Shown here piece by piece: positions 23,910 through 36,100 of a stretch of 64,000 bases of DNA; positions within the stretch are counted from its first letter, which is position 1, and every line of letters begins with the position of its first letter. Position numbers and translations under genes: made by a program. The notes under the pieces are model-generated. The model was not told where the DNA came from and searched no databases. It worked only from the letters and a program-made list of their open reading frames with translations. The stretch comes from Scolanthus callimorphus (lineage: Eukaryota > Cnidaria > Anthozoa > Actiniaria > Edwardsiidae): positions 2,136,101-2,200,100 of the forward strand of contig CM066919.1 in NCBI GenBank assembly GCA_033964015.1. The letters are read 5' to 3'.

Positions 23910-25140
23910 ATGAGTAACCAAAGACCAAATGGTGCTGATGAATCGAGAAGGTAAGGATCATTTATCAATATGGAGTTCAAAAGCAGTGAAATCTCATGTG
24001 CCAAGAATCCCCGCGTGGTTATAACTCGCATTAATGCTTCTTCGCTTTGTTTCACAAACAGAGACTTCAACCCCCAACGACTCCGTTCTATACCGGCCAA
24101 CAGCATCCATATTATGGATATGGGTATGCGCCTCAAGAGTTTGGATACTTTACTGGAGGATTTTCACAACCACACGGTGCTTCAGCTGGGCTTCAAGCAT
24201 CAGCAGCCGAGCCTGCTTTGCAACCGCGTGGCACAAAACAATCTAGAAAATCCAACTCGGCGCCCAAGGAAAAGGCACAACCTATAAAATGGACGGAGAC
24301 AGAAGAAGCTCTGCTAATTGAATTGTATGGCGAGAATGAGGACAGGCTGCGATACAAGGCTTATTCCTCTAAAGACTGGAAGGATGTTGCAGTGGAACTA
24401 TCAAAACGCTGCTCAAGGCAGAATGTGATCTGCAACAAAACACCAAAGCAATGTAAAGACAAGCTTTCAAACCTGACTAAAGGCTACAAAAAGGCTAAGG
24501 ACAAGTTGCGGTCGACCGGGTATGGGAAAGGGGGGAGTGGAGAAGGTGACGAAGAAAGCGACAATATGCTACCAAAGCACTACAACGAGGTGGACGAGAA
24601 TTTGGCAAGCGGGACTCGATCAACCCGCGCCATATTCTCGAGAGCTCTGCCAAAGATAACCCCCGGGACAACCCTTCCGACAAAACAAACCAAACAGAGG
24701 ACTCCGAGGGCGAGAGCGTGCTACGAGAGAATGACGAGCTGGCAGCTACTCTCTTTCCGCGCAACAAAGGCAAAGCTCAAGAACCGGGACCTAGCACAGC
24801 AAACGCGGGACCTAGCACAGCAATTGATGCTGGAGTCGATGACGAGGATTTGTCGGAGGAGAGAATAGCACAGCTCGAAAAGGAGATGGGTATCAAACGG
24901 TCAAAAAAGAAAGGGAAAGGCCCAGCAAAGAAGAGGGTCCGGAGCCGAGCCGCCGGTGCAGAGGCAGAAGAAGAACATTCACAGATAATTACGTTCCTGG
25001 AGAAATCCCAAGAGCGAGACCAGCAGTTCTTGGAAAGAATGGCCGAGGCCGACAGGGCTGCCCAGAGAGAGCAGCAGAACTTTTCCAAAGATGCCCTTGC
25101 AATGCTGGGCAACATTTTAAAGGATATCTCTAAACAATAG
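23910..25140 (+). pseudogene. Harbinger Myb/SANT-like DNA-binding protein, frameshifted
   Basis: Exon 1 (23910-23950) starts MSNQRPNGADESR, with donor GTAAGG. Exon 2 starts at 24064 after an AG and keeps the frame (RLQPPTTPFYTGQQHPYY). A Gly/Tyr-rich lead is followed by a Myb_DNA-bind_4/MADF-like domain: IKWTETEEALLIELY, then WKDVAVELSKRC and TPKQCKDKLSNLTKGYKKAK, about 24280-24520. A one-base deletion near 24595-24605 throws the frame; the natural continuation (GKRDSINPRHILESSAKDN and on) reads in another frame through a basic KRSKKKGKGPAKKRVRSR stretch and a coiled coil to the stop at 25140. In Harbinger elements this protein brings the nuclease into the nucleus and onto the TIRs. The frameshift makes this copy a pseudogene unless it is a sequence error. 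Confidence 0.8.
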
Positions 25141-25616
25141 TTTCATTAATATTTTGAACCTAGATCATTTAATATTCCAATAGATTTGAAAAAAATAATT
25201 AATACATTACTTTGTGATTCATTTATTTCTATATTTGTGATAAGTTGTACATGTTCCCATATGTTGTACCATACCCGACGTATACTACACTATAGAAGTT
25301 ACCTATAGTTTTTTTTGTAATATAAGCCATCGCTATTTCTCGGAAATCGAGTTTTATATGATTGTATATTTGAAAGGAAATTGGAAACAAAAGGAAACAA
25401 AAATACTACGAAAACATTTTCATAATATTGTATTATATTGTATGATGCATTGAATTTTTTTAATATCAAAAATTGCAACAAAACGTATTTTCTCTCTTTC
25501 TGTAATAACTTGGAAGTGGTTAAAATGTTTTACAATTATAATCAACAAGAAACCACTGATTTGAATCTCGCGTCATGGTCCTTTATATCTCTGGAACCTT
25601 TTTTTCTGTGGAACTG

Positions 25617-26808
25617 TTAGTCACATAAGTACTCCATTATATTTTCTTGCAGTTCTTCTGCCCCTACTTGCGCAATTTCGTTGCCATCATAATCGTTATC
25701 CCCATCATTTACTTCGATCAATGGTTCCACATGACAAGTATCTCCCACATCGATACATATGTTATGCAGTACACAACACGCTAAAATTGTTGTAGGTACC
25801 CTGGTTGTTTTTTCTTCGGACGGTTTTGATAAGCAACGCCATCTTCCTTTAAGAATTCCAAATGCTTGTTCTACGACAACTCTTGCTTGACTAAGCGCTT
25901 TGTTATAGATTTCCTGATCGCGGGTAAGGGTCCTGGTTCGCTTGAATGGTCTCATTAGCCAAGTATCTAGAGAATAGGCGGAGTCTCCGACTAGCAAGGG
26001 ACCACATTCACAGTTACCGATCAGCTGTTGTGGTCGGCCAGTTAACCAGTTCCCTTGTTCTACGTTCCACTTCAGCTTACTGATACCGAATATACGCGCA
26101 TCGTGCAAGCTTCCTGGATAACCAGCACTCACATCTATAAATCTCATTGATGCGTCGGCCACAGCCTGAACTACAATTGAGTATACCTGCTTACGGTTAA
26201 AATAGTCTCTTCGTTTATCGACAGGTAAAATTGATTTGAAACGCTCTGATATTTCTGCTCAGCTCTTCCTCCGTCACAGGAAATTTAATGAATTCCGTAG
26301 ACAATTTTGCCATTGCTTTACAAAAGTCGTGTGAAATATGCATAGCTGTGCATCTAGCAATACCGAATTGAAGACCTGTTGTTCTATAGCTGTCTCCTGT
26401 AGCAAGCCTCCATAATGCGACTGCGACACGCTTCGGAACTGGTATTGATTCCCTCATTGGTGTGTGTTCTTTCGCCATATCTGGGCCCACAATACGCACG
26501 ATTCCATCAAATGTCCGTCGAGAGATTCTGAACTTCTCTTTCCACCACTCATCAACATAAGCCCCTTGCATCAAATTATCAAACCAGAATTGATTCCTTG
26601 GCCACATCCAAGCTCTTCGTTCTTGTCGTCTTCTTCCACGATTTCGGGCATTAAAAGCTAGCAGCAGGATCTGTCGACGTCTTCTATTCCGTAGATGATG
26701 CTGTAATACCAATCGTTTAAACATGGAAGCTCTTGTTCGATTCAAAAGTACCAGAAACGTAAATGATATTATAGAGAATAGCGAGCCTAATAGCTTGAGG
26801 TTACGCAT
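25617..26808 (-). pseudogene. Harbinger DDE transposase with the first catalytic Asp region deleted
   Basis: The likely start is MRNLKLLGSLF at 26808. The N-terminal part has a basic region (RNRRRRQILLLAFNARNRGR) and the helix-turn-helix region of Harbinger nucleases (RISRRTFDGIVRIVG, then VPKRVAVALWRLATGDSYRT). The C-terminal part holds the second Asp (GPLLVGDSAYSL) and the Glu (VVVEQAFGILKGRWR), ending IMEYLCD. Between them, at about 26215, the frame shifts and text jumps from the EEELSRNIRAFQ helix straight to DKRRDYFNRKQVYS. The segment that normally carries the first Asp (a G-x-D-G-T/S-H-I phrase) is absent, a deletion of roughly 20-30 codons. So the DDE triad is incomplete and the protein should be inactive. 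Confidence 0.8.
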
Positions 26809-27001
26809 TGCAATATCAACACTCGTCTTTCCCGCCGTTTGTGATATAAACACTCGTCTTTCCCGCCGTCTCCAGTGACATCCGTTGACAGATCTACTAA
26901 GGTCTACTAAAGGTCAACCCAATCGGTGTAAACACGTACACTCCAAACCTAGGTACGCATAACACGTACCCAACCTAGGTTGACGTAGTGTAAACACAAC
27001 A

Positions 27002-27496
27002 TATTTTTCATAGTGTTCTTCAAGCAACTGATCTAGAAGGGTGGTGTCATCGAGTGTAATAGTGGCTGCAGTGAGCTATATGTTTGCGAAACTAAGCAAG
27101 CATTAGGAACAAGAATGTATCAGCATAAGGACAATAATTCCAATGAGGCCCAAAACTCCACTTGAAAGAAACAGACCACAATTTTATACTCGATGACATT
27201 ACCATTCTAGATCAGGAAGTACAATGGCACAAACGCGCCAGCAAGGAGGCAGTCTGTGAAAGGGTTGAGGCCCCTTAACAAGAGAATGAGGACTGAGGTT
27301 CACGCTATCTCACACGTGGAACCGGGCCGGGTCCCGTACGTCTGTCACGTGATACGTGCGTGATAGCTCTCCAGTTGCCTGAAGAAGACCGTGCAAAATA
27401 CTCTATCTTTGTCCTATCTATCCTATCTAAGGCTGATTCGGCTTGCTCGTGTAGATAAATGCTAAATAAATAACTTAAAGGTTTTTCTCTACCTAC
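27002..27496. other. Spacer after the Harbinger right end
   Basis: No gene seen. It belongs to the inferred intron between the SAM exons. Confidence 0.4.
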
Positions 27497-27562
27497 TTTT
27501 TCATTTCTGAACCTCGAAATGACCTCATTACTGCATCCTCTTTCTTGAAGAAACTCAGAAAC
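27497..27562 (-). pseudogene. Putative second exon of the HECT gene: first half of a SAM-like domain
   Basis: A 66-base phase-0 exon with acceptor CAACTACAG and donor GTAGGT. It encodes VSEFLQERGCSNEVISRF followed by RNEK, a typical first half of a SAM-like fold. The exon at 8356 begins at exactly the point where such a domain would continue (VDRDAVKLL), also phase 0 and also on the minus strand. I therefore infer one gene with a 19-kb intron that has collected the Harbinger transposon and the nested MITEs. The link rests on domain logic and splice phase only. Confidence 0.6.
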
Positions 27563-27602
27563 CTGTAGTTGAGACAAGAGCACGGTACGATTGTTATCTA
27601 TT

Positions 27603-30130
27603 GTTATAATAATAATAATAATAAATAGGTTTATTCGAATGCCATTGCAGTTGAAACTGAATTACAGCAACGGGTCAGCAATATCTAGCAACAATAATTA
27701 CAAAAATCTATGTGATACAAAGTCACCAAAGCGATTTGTAGTCGGGATGCGTCCCGTTGTACTCACAGTACCTGACCTAAGTGAATAACCATGTGCATTT
27801 CGTGTTACACTTCCAGTAATTACAGACCTTAGAGGTTCGTGCTCCCTAGCGGAGGCCATGAACTTAAAGCATAAATCATTTCTGCGAGAGGAGAGGCTTT
27901 GTAGCCCACAGGCATCCAAAGCCTCCTGGTAACGCAGGTGTGGAAGAACAATACGGAGGACTTTCCTTTGTACGCCCTCAACAGTATCAACAAGATACTC
28001 CGGTAGCGCAGCCCATACCGGTGCTGCGTACTCCACTACGGATCTTATAAGTGCACAATAGATTCTAATAAGGTCCTGAACCGGAACTCCAGATTTCTTT
28101 AAGAGCCGGATAGCATATAGCATTTTGTTAGCCTTCTTAACTACATAGTCAACATGCTTATTCCAAGAGAGATCATAACTTATACCGAGGATCTTATAAC
28201 TTTCAACCCTTTTGATAACGGAACCCATGAGGTGCAAGTCATTGACTGGTGAGGGCTGATAATGTAGAAAATTAATGACTAATTCCCGGCACTTTTTAGG
28301 GTTGAGCCTCATCCCACGCTCCGTGGCAAACTGGCAGATACCATTTGCTATACATGGTAAATAACTCGGTGAGCACCTGGGTATCATCTCATAGACGGTG
28401 GTGTCATCCACATACTTTATACGATATGGCCAAGTGTTCGCCAGCCTATTTACCAGTATAGCAAACAACAATGGCGCGAGCTTAGTGCCCTGCGGAATAC
28501 CCCCGTTGGGAAACACAGGAGATGATATATGGCCGCTTATCTTAACGCGCTGAGGTCTGGAGGTGAGAAAGGCTGCAATCCAGCTTAAAAGATATTGATT
28601 GACTCCTAATAACTTGAGCTCAGATATTAGAACATTGTGGTCCACTAGGTCGAAACCCTTAGAAAAATCGGCAAAAAAGATGCGCACATAGTTTTCGCCT
28701 CTATCGAGTGATTCTAAGATGGAATGAAGAAAATACACCAGTGCTTGAACGGTAGACTTCCCACTAACCGAAAACTGTTTAGGATCAAGCTTATCCCTAA
28801 CTTGTTTAAAGAGCGAGTCAAGTGCAAATCCCTCCATAACTTTAGCTAACTGAGATGTAAGGGTAATAGGTCTAAGGTCCTCCTTTAAAACCTTTGGGGG
28901 AGAGCACTTCGGCACTGGATGAACTATCGACTCCTTCAGTACTTGAGGAACAAAGCTTTCTATCAGCGACGAATTATACAGATCACTAATGACACCAGAC
29001 AGTTCAGGGGCAAATTCTTTCCACACAATACTAGGAACTGGATCCGGTCCAGATGACTTCCTCACTTTTATGCAGCTCAGGGCTCTAAATGCTTTTTCAG
29101 GGGTAACTAACAACTCTGAGGGGACCGCCCCAGTGCAGGTGACTTGCCGAGAGAGAGGCGAGAAATTGGACGTCAGTCCAACCAAAAACTCATTGAATTT
29201 CTCACATAGTATCTGAACAGATGGAATGGCGTCGTCCATCAGCTGATGCCACCAGTCGCTTGAATCCACCGAGCCACTTAAACATTTGACTTCTTGCCAC
29301 CAACGGGAAACGTTCGACTCTTTAAGTGCAGCAACTTTGTTTGAATAATATCTCTCTCTGCATATTTTACACTCCCTTTGCACTCGATTCCTAAGTTCTT
29401 TGTACAGGCGAGAGTCTTTGCCAAGGTAGTAAGTGCATTCTGTCTGCGTGCAATCAAAGAAGAAAGAATCGTATTCACCCATGGTTTGCTTGAAGTACAA
29501 ACTCTTACTTTCTGCATTGGTATATAAGTGTCAACAGCACTTGTTATAACATTGTAGAATGACTCGAATTTATCCTTAGCCGACGGCAAACTCAAGATAC
29601 TGTCCCAGCAAAATTGTGTAATCCATCGACCAAAGGCATCTAGGCTGCTGCGCCTTAGATCCCGCCGCCATACATATCTCCTGTGGGATTTTGGGTTGGT
29701 AACAGGTATGTTAGGCTTGACCAGGATAGGATAATGATCACTCCTACCGATCTTGGAGAGCTGCATTGGTTGCTGAAAGTACTTTGGTTTATTAGTAAAA
29801 AACCAATCAAGTACACCGGTGTCTCTGGTCAACACTTTTATGATCTGGGTCAAGCCTGTCTTGTGCGTAACATATTGAGCCTTCAGCCCAGTGCTGTTCG
29901 GGTTGAAATCACCTGTGACGGCTACAAGGCCATCCGGGTGTTTAGAGAGGAAAGACTCACAGTTCTTATCGATATGCTCAACAAGTTGACGATTCTTCTC
30001 CCCGTTAGATGGAGGGTGGTAGACGACCCCAATGAGCAAAGTAGATACACACCTTGGCAGCCGATAAGGTCTAACAGTGATCCACAGTGATTCGATGCTG
30101 GGATCTTCAAGCTCAGATAACCTCTTGCAG
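27603..30130 (-). mobile_element. CR1/L2-like LINE, endonuclease and reverse transcriptase in two frames
   Basis: Minus-strand non-LTR retrotransposon. From about 30100 to 29450 the frame encodes the C-terminal part of an APE-type endonuclease (LIGVVYHPPSNGEKN, VAVTGDFNPNSTG, IGRSDHYPI). From about 29450 to 27698 another frame encodes a full reverse transcriptase: KSSGPDP, DLRPITLTSQLAKVMEG, motif A FADFSKGFDLVDH, NGGIPQGTKLAPLLF, catalytic YVDDTT, and thumb region. A frameshift near 29430-29450 separates the two. The 3' end after the stop at 27698 is short and finishes in an (AAT)n tail at 27606-27629, typical of CR1/L2-type elements. The endonuclease N-terminus is lost, so the copy is 5' truncated. 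It sits in the inferred first HECT intron. Confidence 0.88.
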
Positions 30131-30225
30131 GGGAACCGTTATGCAGATGATCCACTTGAACCTTATAAGAGTATGATAATCTAAACGACTTCTTTTCTAT
30201 TTCAAAACAGTGATAAATCGTGTAC

Positions 30226-30258
30226 CTTTTCGAGGGAGTCGCTTGAACTTGTCGCCAT
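30226..30258 (-). pseudogene. Putative first exon of the HECT gene (start codon)
   Basis: The minus strand reads MATSSSDSLEK directly followed by the donor GTACAC, 33 bases, phase 0. A Ser-rich start peptide that ends at a phase-0 donor fits the SAM exon at 27562. The intron between them contains the CR1/L2-like LINE. The ATG lies in the context AAAATGGCG, a good animal initiation context. Inference: this is the translation start of the HECT gene that ends at 6.07 kb. Confidence 0.5.
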
Positions 30259-30669
30259 TTTGAGAGCATGTGGAAGACTAGCATGAGCCCGCAATGTATG
30301 CAGTAAGCAGTCGACAAACACGGCACGAAAACCCGGCAATGAAAAAGGAATCGAGAAAATGGGGTGCCTATTTACGGGCTCCGTAATAATATGATAATAT
30401 ATCAACTACATAAGTTGCTGGTTAAGCCAAACTGACCATTCGCAGTCTGTGCGAGCCTATAAAAATTGTTTGAATCCATTGAGCTTGTTGACCCCTTTCA
30501 AAATGGCACCGCGATACTGACCGGAGTAGTTTTGAAGAGTTCCCTTATGGTCATAAAAATCCTTGTTAGGGTGATTGAAATGTTTGTGGGACGAGCAAAA
30601 AACCCGTGGGTATTGACACAAAATCACACTAACACAATTGTTGTACACTTTCGCCAACTGAGCAAATTA

Positions 30670-30955
30670 TTGTCTTTCTTTCCTATCCATATGGTCGGAA
30701 CTATATTGAGATTTTTAAGAAATCACTGAAGACATATTTATTAAGACAAGTTTTTAATGATTGCTGAATTTTTATAGTTATTTGTAGGTTCTTATTTCAT
30801 TTTTATTAGTACTAAGAAATATTGTAATGACTTATTGATAACTTGATTTTTAATTAATTGACTGCACTAAGTATGTAAAGCGCTATTGATTCATTATTGT
30901 AAGTAGCGCTATATAAGTGATAAACTTTTATTACTATAAATTATAATTATTTATA
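30670..30955 (+). mobile_element. 3' tail remnant of another LINE
   Basis: The plus strand reads FKKSLKTYLLRQVFND in one frame, the usual last residues of a CR1/L2-like ORF2, followed by a UTR with the words aagcgctattgattcattat and gtagcgctatataagtg and an AT-rich end. No other coding part remains. Confidence 0.65.
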
Positions 30956-31189
30956 AAATAGCTAATAAACGTCATTGCTACTCAAACATTACGAAATTGT
31001 TTGTTGACTCTGTATGTTCCGCCGCAAGTTTAGAATGTTTACGCAGTGACCCTCTCGGATGCTTAAAACACATTTCACTGGTATTGTATTGAGGATTGTA
31101 AGGCGGTTGGAATATCAGGCCTCGTTTTGACAACAAAAGAGGTTCAACACGATAAGCGTGGTGAAACCCACAGTTGTCAACAGTTCGAT

Positions 31190-31366
31190 GGGCACATGGC
31201 CTGCCAGTATTCCTTCTTCGGTTCTAACTGCAATGGCATACCTGGCATGGATGTTGTCAGGCTCAATCTCACACCTCAATACCTCGCCGATACACACTGT
31301 TTTGTTTTTGAAGTAAGCATGATAGCCGCGAACACGGGACTCAATATACACTTCATGCTCCTCTGA
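31190..31366 (-). CDS. HIRAN-like exon fragment
   Basis: After an AG at 31367-31368 the minus strand reads SEEHEVYIESRVRGYHAYF, then VCIGEVLRCEIEPDN and YAIAVRTEEGILAGHVPIEL. This looks like a HIRAN-type domain (found in helicases and many coral-specific proteins, presumed DNA-end or stress related). It lacks a clear donor, and I see no partner exons within 2 kb. It may be a lone exon of a decayed multi-copy gene. Confidence 0.5.
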
Positions 31367-31379
31367 CTTAAGGTCTCGT

Positions 31380-32849
31380 GAAAGGTAAAAATTCAGTTTT
31401 CCTAGGCTTCAATTGCCATTTCTTTTGTACTGCCCGCCACACATTTACTGTAATATAATGAAGTTTACTCACTTTGTCTAGTACTTAAATATTAGGTCAA
31501 ATTTTCACTTGCGCAAAGCTCCTGACCCCGCACGATTTAAGATATCGGCGTCACATTTTCTGTGTCGTGAGACAATGATACTAGCTTAAAAACCATGTCA
31601 GGGAATTTTTAACTTTTTTCCTTGAAAAAGTTTTTATGATAAATTTCAATCACAAATTGAAACAAATCCGACTTTCATCTTCGCGAACTAATATTTTCGT
31701 AAATATGCAAGATATAAAAAATCGCTGACACGATTTTGCAGTTCATTTCTCCGTGAGTAAAATCCGACAAAGTGTGAAATTGTGCAACAAACCGCTAGTA
31801 CTCTGGTCTGGAGCTTCTCAAGTAAACAAGGTATATATGTTTTTAGTTCGGGGTCTTACAAATACGAGAAAAAATCAAACTTCACTAAGCTTTATAAGAG
31901 CGAGCTGATTATTAAATCATAAATTGCGACGCGACGAGAATGTTTTTCGGAAGACATCCCTCACGGGCTTACAGAGACCTTAACTAAAGCGATATTTTGC
32001 GTGAACTTAGACTTGCTTTTCCAGATAGAACTGATTTGAACAGGTTGCGTTGCAGGATGTTTCACTTCGAAGAAAAAAATAGGATACCGCTGAGTGGCGC
32101 TGAGCACGCTACCCAAGCATCATTTCACTGAAACATATCTATGGGGCGAGCAAGTAATGGAAAGCTATTTGCTGATGTTCTTCGGTTCTGGGACAGGACC
32201 GGCCGTCACAACCTTGCTCTCAGCATTCCATCCCTGGGATGGGCTGATCATGAGAAAAGAGATTAGACTTGTTTTAATGGCATCACCGGTTAAAGCAATG
32301 CGGTGTTTATTGTCATTTTGGTTTTGGGTTTAATTAAAGCAGGCGATAAATTCAGAAATTGTTGTGCATATCACTTGCAACTTTTATTAAAGACTTTATT
32401 GTCTGAAGTAGTTCCACCCTTTTCGCTCGATTAATAACTGATCGATCGCATCACTGACAAAACTCGCAAACATCCACCTCGTAAATTAGGTGATTGGAAC
32501 AAAGCAGCACGACGTTGAAAATATGCAGCACAAAACCGAGGAAAGGTTTTATTTTCAAGCACTCTGGCGTGATTTGATCTCTTGTAGCAATAAAATTAAG
32601 AAAACATATTGCACATGCTCAGTGGCAACTTCAATATTGTTAACGTTTTAGTACTTTAGCCGTACTTATTTACTTGTCGTACTCAGAGTATCTAAGGCAA
32701 GGCTCGAAGAACAAATTTAACCCCCAGCAGCGGTGAGCGGAGCTGGGGACTGGGCTCCATGTTGTCTTGCTAACAGGATGCGAGTCGCGTTCAAAACTGT
32801 CTAAACAAAATGGCGTCTCTTCGCGTGGAGCATCGAAATAGCGTTTTAA
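31380..32849. other. Spacer without recognised gene
   Basis: Short frames (32094-32333 plus, 32670-33006 minus) show no motif. The second one runs across the left terminal repeat of the Kolobok-like element and so is not a gene. Confidence 0.45.
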
Positions 32850-33125
32850 AGAATGCCTGTCGACCGTCATGCAACGCGGCCGTGCAACCCGGCCTGGTAT
32901 CGATTTTCGTATGATACGAAAATACTCCGGAGCCGCTTTTTTGAGCGCTTGGGTTCACACGTTTGAATTTCAGCATTTTCTTGCGACTTTTCAAGAAATT
33001 CGACAAGCGAAATCATTACCACTAAGTCAATTAATGTCATAGCTACATTTTTTACAGTTTGAAGTAGGGTTTGTACGGTTTTTACCCGTTTTATTTCGAG
33101 TCAACGGGGACCGGTCTCAAGTAAC

Positions 33126-36100
33126 ATGGCGGCCGACGGGACGGGCAATCCTGCTTTGCCTCCAGCGAGGCAAAAAAGGCCAAGAGGAAGACCAAAACGG
33201 CCAGAAGACCTTAAGGTTATATACCTGCGCAAATCTGTGAGAGATATATGGAGGGAGAGGAAGGAAGCGAAGGGATATGGCAAGCTAACGGATAGCGAAT
33301 TCTCCGAAGTGCTACTTCAGTGAGTGAAATGTGTGAATTTTTTCGCTGCTAACATGACGAATTAGTCTGCCTTTTTGTAGCCGCATAAATTGCTTAGGCT
33401 GATGTTTTATGTTTGAAATTTCGATGTAGCTCCTGTCCGGTGAGTGTTCAGACCAGGGAAGATGATGATGATTTGATGTTCCTTCCGAGTACAGGTAAGT
33501 TATTTATGAGAAGTTATCATGATGGCTCTATTATTTCTTCCTCTCTGTCATTTACTAGAGTACATGTTGGTTTACATGGTTTAACCCGTTTGAATACAAA
33601 TGGGCAATGAACAAAAATACAATTTAAAGTTCTAATTGTTGCTGATAGTGCTTGGGTACTTTTCCATGAAAATCTGTTGCTCTTGCATGTTACAATGTAT
33701 GCATGCTCTGATAAATACCAGTAACTCAACATTCTAATGAAAACTCTCTATTATGGTAGATTTCTGCTCCACTCCTGCCAAAAAGACAAGGCAACCAGCC
33801 AGTACTGGTGTTGTCCCTCCAACAGTTCCTGCAGCCATTGCAAGTGCACATGCTGTTCCACTCAGGTGGGTGTTGTTGCAGGTCAATAGGCATAGCCATA
33901 CAGATTCGAATGTATTGATTGGTGGATCCCTTGCTAGGTTGGATGCAGTGTCTGGTATAAAGCTAGACCAGCAGGGAATGTGTAAAGAGCTAACAAAGCC
34001 ATAAACATAATTTGTGTCACAGCACATGTTCAGTACTCTATTCTCAGTTGTTTTTCTCATTCCCTATCAGTTTTTAACCATTCCTCCTGAAGTGCGATAC
34101 TGTTTGCTCTAACAACCTTTTTTGAATTAGTTGTAAAACATGACCCACTGCATGATACATTCTTACCAGTGCTTATTACTCCCTGATCAATAATTTGCTC
34201 TGTGGCCCTTACAATTTATTCTTCAAGGAAGGTATTTTTTGTTACTAAACTCCAGGGTGTCAACGGTAGAGTAGCAAGGTAAAATTTATAAGAAGCAAAG
34301 GGTTGAAAAATGAGGAATTCAAGGTTCATGGCCAAAAAGAAAATGAGGAATTTGGTCTTTCAAGAAAGACACAAAGGCATTTCCGGCATTCACTAGGTTT
34401 TTTTTTCGGTCATGCTCCCCAAAGAAAATGTTAAAAAATTACATCAAATTATGTTGCAACATTCCCTGAATGTTCCTTTATTTTGCTGTCAAAAGCAAAA
34501 CAAGAGATGCACATGTACATGTGGCATGTTTTCAATTATTTCATGATCTTTTAATAATAATAAATAATAAATGCCATTTTAGCACTGAAGGTGCAGCACA
34601 GCTAGATGATGATGATGACGAAAATGCAGAAGAACTCGATGAATCTTTCGATCCATTTTCTGCAACAAGAGTGTCTAACATGGGTGGAGAAGATGGAATG
34701 GATGCATCCAGTGAAGAAGATGATCCAGTGTTGACCACTGCATTCAGTGAACGGTGTGTTTCCAATGATTGTTGCCCAGGAACTTATTATCAAGGGAGCT
34801 AATATTCAAACTGAGTACTTTATTATAAAGTACCACATAGCAAACAAGCCTAATGAACACAATAAGATATGTTAGGCAAATGATACATGTATGGTCAAAT
34901 GCTTATGGGCATTTTGATCATAACTACCATAACTACTAACAATAAAAAATAAAAACAATAATAATAACAATAACAATAATAATAACAATAAAAAATGTTT
35001 ATGTAGTTACATGTATGTTTTGTTTTCTAATGTAGTTTTTCAAGAATTCTTGGCAAGCTAAATGCTGAAGACTCCAGTGATATTGACAGTGACATCGATG
35101 ATGATGTAAACAATGAAGAAATTATAGCCAACCTAAGTCAACCTGAATCAGCTGAACCATGTACCAGTACTCCTGAATATGATAACAATTTCAGGTATTC
35201 TGATTTCTTCTTTTGTTTACCTCATTGCCATCATCAAGTTTCGTATGAGGCACATTATTGGCCTTGGGTTTTACTGGGGTATTCTGCCATCCTTCAGTTA
35301 GCCATCCTTTACATGTACAAACTGTCTACTAAGGTTATTCATCAGGGGCCGGTTCCTAGAAGGCCAGTTAGGAGTTATCAGTGGATAAACGCTTATCCAA
35401 CGGATAAATCCTGAACAAAACCTAGACAACAGATAACTTTTATTCATGGATAACTTTATCCAACCTTTCAGGAACCGGCCCCTGGCAGTTTTCACAAAAT
35501 ATGCTCAGGTCATTGCAATGGAATGGTATTATCTGTGATCAGTTTGATTAAATCAGTCCCCAATAATCTTGGATGCTGGAGAGAGTTGAATATTTAATTT
35601 AGAAAAAACAAAATACTTGTTTCTTCCTAGTGACGAGTTTATAGTTGTGGACATTCCACTTAGTGATGAAGAAGCAGACAATGGGGAGGAGACTAAATCT
35701 CTGCTCGAACCAGAAATGGATATGTCAGAATTTAATGAAGAAACCATTATAACAGAAGGACTACCAATCGGGGAAAAGCTGAAGCTCCTAACCACAGATG
35801 ACCACCATCTGCAGCGTGAATTGCAATTAGCAAAAGATGATAAAGTGATAGTGACTGTGGACAAACTGCTTGAGCTTGTGCCTGGCCAGTGTTCTGTCTG
35901 CCATCATCCCATGACCATTCAGAAAAGAATGTCAGGGGCTGTCTTGATTCTGTCATGGTCATGCCCTCATGGCCATGGAGGGCAGTCATGGGAGTCATCA
36001 AAGGTGCTTGGAGAAAAAAATTATCAAAAGGTCTACACAAATAATGTACAGTTAAGCTCTGCTATCCTTTTGAGTGGCAACAATCAGGAGAAGATAAGCT

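Larger units (their letters stand above)
23564..27001. mobile_element. PIF/Harbinger DNA transposon with two convergent genes
   Basis: The terminal inverted repeat TGTTGTGTTTACACT is at 23564 and, inverted, ends at 27001; subterminal words aacctaggt and acccaacctaggttga recur on both sides. TAT flanks both ends, a 3-bp duplication as expected for this superfamily. Inside are the two genes typical of Harbinger elements: a Myb/SANT-like DNA-binding protein on the plus strand and a DDE nuclease on the minus strand. Both are damaged, so this copy looks non-functional. It lies in the inferred large HECT intron. Confidence 0.9.

Noticed and set aside
30466..30729. Plus-strand 87-residue frame as a gene
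   Set aside because: Its end overlaps the LINE 3' remnant in the wrong frame, and the rest has no motif.
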